Below are positions 7,148-11,148 of a stretch of 11,148 bases of DNA, piece after piece. Under the pieces are notes generated by a model. It made no database searches. It was not told the DNA's origin and worked only from the letters and a program-made list of their open reading frames with translations. Position numbers and translations under genes: made by a program. This stretch comes from Phil1 sp964546125 (GTDB taxonomy: Bacteria; Bacillota; Clostridia; Christensenellales; CAG-138): assembly GCA_964546125.1 (NCBI GenBank), contig CAZJIS010000053.1, positions 1 to 11,148 of the forward strand, written 5' to 3'. The stretch's first letter is position 1. The number at the start of each line of letters is the position of its first letter.

Positions 7148-7182
7148 ATGATAGTTTCGAATTCATGCAGGAGGATAAGATC

Positions 7183-8574
7183 ATGACACGCTTCTCGATG
7201 GATAAGATCGTCGCGTTGTGCAAAAACCGCGGCTTCATCTTCGCCGGCAGCGAAATATACGGCGGCCTCGCCAACACCTGGGATTACGGCCCGCTCGGGG
7301 TCGAATTCAAGAACAACGTTAAAAAGGCGTGGTGGCGCAAATTCGTGCAGGAAAGCCCCTATAACGTAGGCATGGATTCCGCCATTCTGATGAACCCGCA
7401 AACCTGGGTGGCCTCGGGGCACGTGGTCAACTTCAACGATCCTCTCATGGACTGCAAAGCATGCAAGGCGCGCTTTCGCGCGGACAAGCTCATCGAAGAC
7501 TATGCCGCGCAGCATGACCTTGCCGACGTGCGTCCCGACGGCTGGAGCCACGCGCAGATGCAGGCCTTCATCGCCGAAAATGGCATTGCCTGCCCCGAGT
7601 GCGGCAAGAAGGATTTCACGAACATCCGCAAGTTTAACATGATGTTCAAAACCTTCCAAGGCGTGAACGAGGATACGGCAAGCGAAATATACCTTCGCCC
7701 CGAGACCGCGCAGGGCATTTTCGTCAATTTTAAAAACGTGCAGCGCACCACGCGCCGCAAGCTTCCCTTTGGCATCGCGCAGGTGGGCAAATCTTTCCGC
7801 AACGAAATTACGCCCGGCAACTTCACGTTCCGCACGCGTGAGTTCGAGCAGATGGAGCTTGAGTTCTTCTGCGCGCCCGGCACGGAGCTCGAATGGTATG
7901 CCTATTGGAAGGAATACTGCCGCAGCTTCCTTGTGAACCTCGGCATGAAAGAAGAGAACATGCGCATGCGCGAACACGAGCAGGCGGAACTTTCGCACTA
8001 CTCAAATGGAACGACGGACATCGAGTTCCTCTTCCCGTTTGGCTGGGGCGAGCTTTGGGGCATTGCTTCGCGCACGGATTTCGACCTCAAGGCGCACATG
8101 GCCCACTCCGGCCAGAGCCTTGAATACCAGGATCCTTTCACGAACGAAAAGTTCGTTCCTTTCTGCGTGGAGCCCTCGCTTGGCGCAGACCGCGTGGCGC
8201 TTGCATTTTTGTGCGGCGCTTATGATGAAGAGACCCTCGAAGGCGGCGATATCCGCAATGTCCTGCGCCTCCACCCCGCCCTCGCGCCCTACAAGGCGGC
8301 GGTGCTGCCCTTGCAAAAGAACAAGCTCGGCGACAAGGCGCAGGAGGTTTACCGGATGCTCGCAAAGCGCTTCATGGTCGATTACGACGATTCGGGCGCC
8401 ATCGGCAAGCGCTACCGCCGGGCCGATGAGATCGGCACGCCGTTTTGCATTACCATCGACTTCGATACGCTTGAAAACGACACCGTGACCGTGCGCGAGC
8501 GCGACACCATGGCGCAAATCCGCCTGCCCATCGCGGAGCTTACCGCCTACATCGATAAGAGGATTGATTTCTAA
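7183..8574 (+). CDS. glyQS: Glycyl-tRNA synthetase, single-chain dimeric (class II) type
   Basis: The enzyme charges tRNA-Gly with glycine in the cytosol. It is 463 residues, the usual length for the alpha2-type GlyRS. Class II landmarks are RPETAQGIF (172-180), motif 2 with FRNE (205-208) and RTREFEQMELEFF (217-229), and motif 3 EPSLGADRVALAFL (330-343), where the common GVDR reads GADR. A Cys4 knuckle, C91-x2-C94 and C137-x2-C140, lies in the insertion typical of bacterial enzymes of this form. The C-terminal anticodon-binding domain starts about residue 360 (APYKAAVLPL) and includes RYRRADEIGTPFCITIDFD. The start at 7183 has AGGAGG (7169-7174) with 8 nt spacing; the in-frame ATG at 7138 lies within the promoter. 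It forms a single-gene unit ended by a hairpin shared with convergent glmM. Confidence 0.98.
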   Translation: MTRFSMDKIVALCKNRGFIFAGSEIYGGLANTWDYGPLGVEFKNNVKKAWWRKFVQESPYNVGMDSAILMNPQTWVASGHVVNFNDPLMDCKACKARFRADKLIEDYAAQHDLADVRPDGWSHAQMQAFIAENGIACPECGKKDFTNIRKFNMMFKTFQGVNEDTASEIYLRPETAQGIFVNFKNVQRTTRRKLPFGIAQVGKSFRNEITPGNFTFRTREFEQMELEFFCAPGTELEWYAYWKEYCRSFLVNLGMKEENMRMREHEQAELSHYSNGTTDIEFLFPFGWGELWGIASRTDFDLKAHMAHSGQSLEYQDPFTNEKFVPFCVEPSLGADRVALAFLCGAYDEETLEGGDIRNVLRLHPALAPYKAAVLPLQKNKLGDKAQEVYRMLAKRFMVDYDDSGAIGKRYRRADEIGTPFCITIDFDTLENDTVTVRERDTMAQIRLPIAELTAYIDKRIDF

Positions 8575-8598
8575 AAGATTGACCCCCGCACCCAAGCA

Positions 8599-8630
8599 AA
8601 ACGGCCTGCGCAAAAAAGCGGAGGCCGTTT
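8599..8630. terminator. Bidirectional terminator hairpin between glyQS and glmM
   Basis: A 9-bp outer stem AAACGGCCT (8599-8607) / AGGCCGTTT (8622-8630), a G/G mismatch, a 3-bp inner stem CGC/GCG and an A6 loop (8612-8617) lie between the convergent stop codons. The minus-strand side ends in four T then GCTT; the plus-strand side ends TTTGATT. Both T-tracts are modest, so termination is probable but perhaps incomplete. Confidence 0.7.
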
Positions 8631-8654
8631 GATTAAAGTAAGGGAAAACGTTTT

Positions 8655-10013
8655 TCAACGCCGGACGACCCCGGCGTATTTTTCGGTGAGCACGCCTGCG
8701 ATGTTCAACGCAAGCGCTTCGATCTGCTCCGCGCACACGCCCTCAAGCATGATGCGCACGAGAGGCTCCGTGCCCGAAGCGCGCACGAGCACGCGGCCCG
8801 CACGGCCAAGCGCTTGCGAAGCTTGCTCAATGCACTCCTTTAACCGCGCGTCCGCAAGCGCCGCTTCCTTATCGCGGGGATCGAGCACGACGTTGACGAG
8901 CACCTGCGGGTACGTCGGCACTTCGGCCGCGAGGGCGGACATCGCCTCGTTTTTTTCGCAAAGGATATTCATCACCTGAATGGCCGTGAGGATGCCGTCG
9001 CCCGTGGTGTTCAAATCGAGGAAGATAATGTGGCCGGATTGCTCGCCGCCAAGCGCGAAGCCGCCCGCGCGCATGCGCTCCATCACATAGCGGTCGCCCA
9101 CGATGGTTTCCTCCACATGCACGCCTATCTCTTCCATGCGTTTTTTGAGGCCAAGGTTCGACATGACCGTGAGCACCAGCGTGTTCGCCGCAAGTTTGCC
9201 GCATTCCTTGAGGTGGCGCGCACACATGCCCATGATGCGGTCGCCATCGATTTGCCCGCCCGCTTCGTCGCAGGCAATCACGCGGTCCGCGTCGCCGTCG
9301 AAGGCAAAGCCCACATCTCCGCCCACGGCGCGCACGAGCGCTTGCAATCGCTCGGGGTGCGTAGAGCCGCAACCGGCGTTGATGTTGAGACCATTCGGCT
9401 CGCTGCCCGTGACGCTGACCTTTGCTCCGAGCGCGCGGAACACAGTTTCCGCGATGCCCGAAGCCGCGCCGTTGGCGCAGTCGAGCACGATGTGGCGGCC
9501 TTCGCAGCGCGCCGTTGCGCAGGAGAGCAAAAAGGCTTCGTAATCCGCCACGGCGTTCACGGCCACGCCGCAGCGCCCCACCCCCGCCCCTCGCGGGCGC
9601 GAAAGCGCGCGGTTCTCATGGACGATGGCCTCGATTTCATCCTCGAGCGCATCGGAAAGCTTATACCCCTCGCCGTCGAACCACTTGATGCCGTTATACT
9701 CGAACGTGTTGTGCGAGGCGGAGATCATCACCGCCGCATCGACCCCGTAATGCCGCGCAAGGTACGCGAGCGCGGGCGTGGGGATCACGCCGCAATCGAG
9801 CACATCGCCGCCTACCGAGCAGATGCCCGCCGCAAGCGCGCGGGCGAGCATATCGCCGCTTTTCCTCGTATCCTGACCAATGAGTATGCGGGGGCTGTGA
9901 GCATTGCGCGTGAGCACATAGGCGCCTGCCGCGCCGATTTTCATCGCCAGCTCGCAGCTAAGATCTTCGTTGGCGATCCCGCGCACGCCATCGGTTCCAA
10001 ACATCCTTGCCAT
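8655..10013 (-). CDS. glmM: Phosphoglucosamine mutase GlmM
   Basis: GlmM interconverts glucosamine-6-phosphate and glucosamine-1-phosphate, the step before UDP-GlcNAc synthesis for peptidoglycan. The 452-residue product begins MARMFGTDGVRGIANEDL, the GlmM signature that separates it from other phosphohexomutases. The catalytic phosphoserine loop is ISASHN (S100 active), the metal loop is DGDADR (239-244), the sugar-specificity loop is GEQSGH (323-328) and the phosphate-binding loop is RASGTEPLVR (411-420). The residue after SASHN is Thr103 where Pro or Ser is more usual. GGAGG lies at 10024-10020 with 6 nt spacing. It stands alone here, without the cdaA-ybbR genes that often precede glmM in Bacillota; glmS is not in the window. 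Confidence 0.97.
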   Translation of the reverse strand: MARMFGTDGVRGIANEDLSCELAMKIGAAGAYVLTRNAHSPRILIGQDTRKSGDMLARALAAGICSVGGDVLDCGVIPTPALAYLARHYGVDAAVMISASHNTFEYNGIKWFDGEGYKLSDALEDEIEAIVHENRALSRPRGAGVGRCGVAVNAVADYEAFLLSCATARCEGRHIVLDCANGAASGIAETVFRALGAKVSVTGSEPNGLNINAGCGSTHPERLQALVRAVGGDVGFAFDGDADRVIACDEAGGQIDGDRIMGMCARHLKECGKLAANTLVLTVMSNLGLKKRMEEIGVHVEETIVGDRYVMERMRAGGFALGGEQSGHIIFLDLNTTGDGILTAIQVMNILCEKNEAMSALAAEVPTYPQVLVNVVLDPRDKEAALADARLKECIEQASQALGRAGRVLVRASGTEPLVRIMLEGVCAEQIEALALNIAGVLTEKYAGVVRR

Positions 10014-10040
10014 ACGTTTCCTCCAAAAGACTGTTTATAT

Positions 10041-10069
10041 AGTTTACTTGATGGCGCAAAATATATCAA
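10041..10069 (-). promoter_or_regulatory. Predicted promoter of glmM
   Basis: On the minus strand, -35 TTGATA (10069-10064, 5/6 match), a 17-nt spacer and -10 TAAACT (10046-10041, 4/6 match) predict a start near 10034 and a leader of about 20 nt. A TATATT lies in the same AT-rich patch, but no good -35 is spaced from it. Confidence 0.55.
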
Positions 10070-10098
10070 CGCGGGAATCGGGCAAAGATACAATCGCA

Positions 10099-10127
10099 TT
10101 TCCATGCGGGCGGCAAGATGCTATACT
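10099..10127 (+). promoter_or_regulatory. Predicted promoter of the ribokinase gene (extended -10)
   Basis: -35 TTTCCA (10099-10104, 4/6 match), a 17-nt spacer and -10 TATACT (10122-10127, 5/6 match) are present, with TGC directly before the -10 giving an extended -10. The predicted start is near 10134, leaving a leader of about 47 nt. Confidence 0.6.
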
Positions 10128-10132
10128 ATAGC
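10120..10132. repeat. 13-bp perfect palindrome over the ribokinase -10 box
   Basis: GCTATA-C-TATAGC is a perfect inverted repeat with a one-base centre that covers the whole -10 hexamer. Its position fits an operator, but six-base arms rich in TATA could be a by-product of the -10 sequence. It lacks the CG centre usual for LacI-family operators. Confidence 0.4.
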
Positions 10133-10180
10133 AAAGAAAAACACGCCGGACGCCCGCGGCGGGCGCGGCGAGGAGGACGC

Positions 10181-11107
10181 ATGAACGAACAGATGCAAAG
10201 CCGCATTTATGTGCTGGGCAGCCTCAATATGGACCTTGTCATCCACAGCCCGCGCGTGCCGGAAGCAGGCGAAACCCTGCACGGGAGCGGCTTTCTCACA
10301 AACCCGGGCGGCAAGGGCGCAAACCAGGCGGCGGCCTGCGGCAGGCTCGGCGGAGATGTGCGCATGCTGGGCCGCGTCGGCGCGGACGCTTTCGGCAAGG
10401 CCCTTGGCGAGGCGCTCGAACGCTGCGGCGTGGACGTTTCCTCGGTGCGCGAGGACGCTTCGCAAAGCACCGGCATCGCCGTGATCGTCGTGACGCAGGC
10501 GGAAAACCGCATCATACTCGACGCGGGTGCGAACGCCGCCCTCTCCCCCGCGCAGGCCGAAGCTTTTCTTGGAGACGCGCGGAAGGGCGATCTCTTTCTC
10601 GCGCAGCTCGAAACCCCGATCGATACCGTAAAGCACGCCCTTTCTATCGCCAAAGCCCGCGGCATGCGCACGCTAATCAACCCCGCGCCCGCGGGGAAAG
10701 AGATCCTCCCCGCCCTCGAAGACGTTGATATCCTTTTGCCCAACGAAACCGAACTTGCGCTGCTTTCCGGCACGCAAGACATCGCGCAGGGCGTGCTTGC
10801 GCTCGAGGCGCAGGGCGTCGGCCGCGTGGTGGTGACGCTGGGCAGCCGCGGGTGCGCTTACAGGCAAAATGGCCGGCTCGCGGAGCTGCCCGCCTTCCGC
10901 GTGCGGGCCGTGGACACCACCGCCGCGGGCGACACGTTCTGCGGTGCGCTCGCCGTGCGCCTTTGCGCGGGCGACGCGCTTGAGGATGCGCTGCGCTATG
11001 CCTCGGCCGCCGCCGCCATCGCGGTGACGCGGCCCGGCGCGCAGCAGTCCATTCCCGATGCGCGCGAAGTCGAGGCGTTCCTCGCCTCGCATTTTGAACT
11101 AATTTAG
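10181..11107 (+). CDS. rbsK: Ribokinase (PfkB family carbohydrate kinase)
   Basis: Ribokinase phosphorylates D-ribose to ribose-5-phosphate with ATP in the cytosol. The 308-residue product has the family length and motifs: GSLNMDLV (13-20) with the sugar-contacting Asp, the first PfkB signature GGKGANQA (43-50), NPAPA (167-171), NETE (188-191), TLGSRG (219-224), and the second signature DTTAAGDTF (245-253) with anion hole and catalytic D251. The tail TRPGAQQSIP (283-292) is typical of RbsK, favouring ribokinase over fructokinase or nucleoside kinases, though deoxyribokinase is not excluded. The start ATG at 10181 has AGGAGG (10171-10176) only 4 nt away; ATG at 10193 is an alternative. A 6-bp GC hairpin (10151-10165) lies just upstream of the RBS. 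No ribose transporter or regulator is adjacent on the visible side, and a terminator follows directly. Confidence 0.92.
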   Translation: MNEQMQSRIYVLGSLNMDLVIHSPRVPEAGETLHGSGFLTNPGGKGANQAAACGRLGGDVRMLGRVGADAFGKALGEALERCGVDVSSVREDASQSTGIAVIVVTQAENRIILDAGANAALSPAQAEAFLGDARKGDLFLAQLETPIDTVKHALSIAKARGMRTLINPAPAGKEILPALEDVDILLPNETELALLSGTQDIAQGVLALEAQGVGRVVVTLGSRGCAYRQNGRLAELPAFRVRAVDTTAAGDTFCGALAVRLCAGDALEDALRYASAAAAIAVTRPGAQQSIPDAREVEAFLASHFELI

Positions 11108-11116
11108 AGCAAACAA

Positions 11117-11144
11117 AAAAGCTAGATGAACTCTAGCTTTTCTT
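11117..11144 (+). terminator. Intrinsic terminator after the ribokinase gene
   Basis: A 10-bp stem AAAAGCTAGA (11117-11126) / TCTAGCTTTT (11132-11141) with loop TGAAC and a T-rich 3' side (TTTTCTT) begins 9 nt after the TAG stop. The upstream A-run makes it plausible in both directions, so it may also end a minus-strand unit beyond the window. Confidence 0.9.
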
Positions 11145-11148
11145 GTGG

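Noticed and set aside
7048..7182. Possible T-box or other riboswitch before glyQS
   Set aside because: The region is too short, shared with a divergent promoter, and no T-box sequence or stem-antiterminator pair is visible.
8002..8736. 244-codon minus-strand open frame over the end of glyQS
   Set aside because: Shadow of glyQS crossing the bidirectional terminator into glmM; no domain seen.
9030..10184. 384-codon plus-strand open frame
   Set aside because: Antisense to glmM and continues through the glmM and ribokinase promoters; no RBS or motif.

Overview
The window reads as a chromosomal housekeeping stretch from a GC-rich member of the Bacillota (Firmicutes), most likely a Clostridia-type anaerobe. 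The reasons are the gene order lepA-hemW-hrcA-grpE-dnaK on one strand (the order known from Bacillus and Clostridium), a perfect CIRCE operator, a DnaK without the insertion near residue 80 that Gram-negative DnaK proteins carry, a single-chain Cys4 glycyl-tRNA synthetase, and consistent AGGAGG-type ribosome binding sites. Codon use favours G/C in third position, which produces many long shadow reading frames on the opposite strand. Assignment below class level is not supported by what I can see.

Layout. Positions 1-5737, minus strand: reading in the direction of transcription, lepA (translation factor EF4), hemW (radical-SAM heme chaperone), then the class I heat-shock operon hrcA-grpE-dnaK, with dnaK running off the left edge after 325 codons. 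The heat-shock operon has its own near-consensus sigma-A promoter and a CIRCE element just downstream of the -10 box, so HrcA represses its own operon and is relieved when GroE is titrated by misfolded protein. Positions 5738-5852 hold divergent promoters for lepA (leftward) and a LUD-domain gene (rightward) that appear to share one palindromic -35 hexamer. Positions 5853-6726, plus strand: LUD-domain protein and a small GIY-YIG protein, 4 nt apart. Positions 6796-7047, minus strand: an 83-residue protein with 14 cysteines and no basic residues, with its own RBS and terminator. Positions 7183-8574, plus strand: glycyl-tRNA synthetase. Positions 8655-10013, minus strand: phosphoglucosamine mutase glmM, convergent with glyQS across a bidirectional hairpin. 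Positions 10181-11107, plus strand: a ribokinase-like PfkB sugar kinase, divergent from glmM and ended by a clean intrinsic terminator.

Most of the window is core metabolism and proteostasis: protein folding (DnaK/GrpE/HrcA), translation (LepA, GlyRS), cell-wall precursor supply (GlmM), heme or radical-SAM function (HemW) and pentose entry (ribokinase). I see no mobile element, CRISPR array, phage gene, rRNA or tRNA, and no gene-free stretch over 300 bases. The least explained items are the cysteine-rich miniprotein, the coupled LUD/GIY-YIG pair, the shared -35 element, and the palindrome over the ribokinase -10 box. I do not see convincing evidence for a new multi-gene system.
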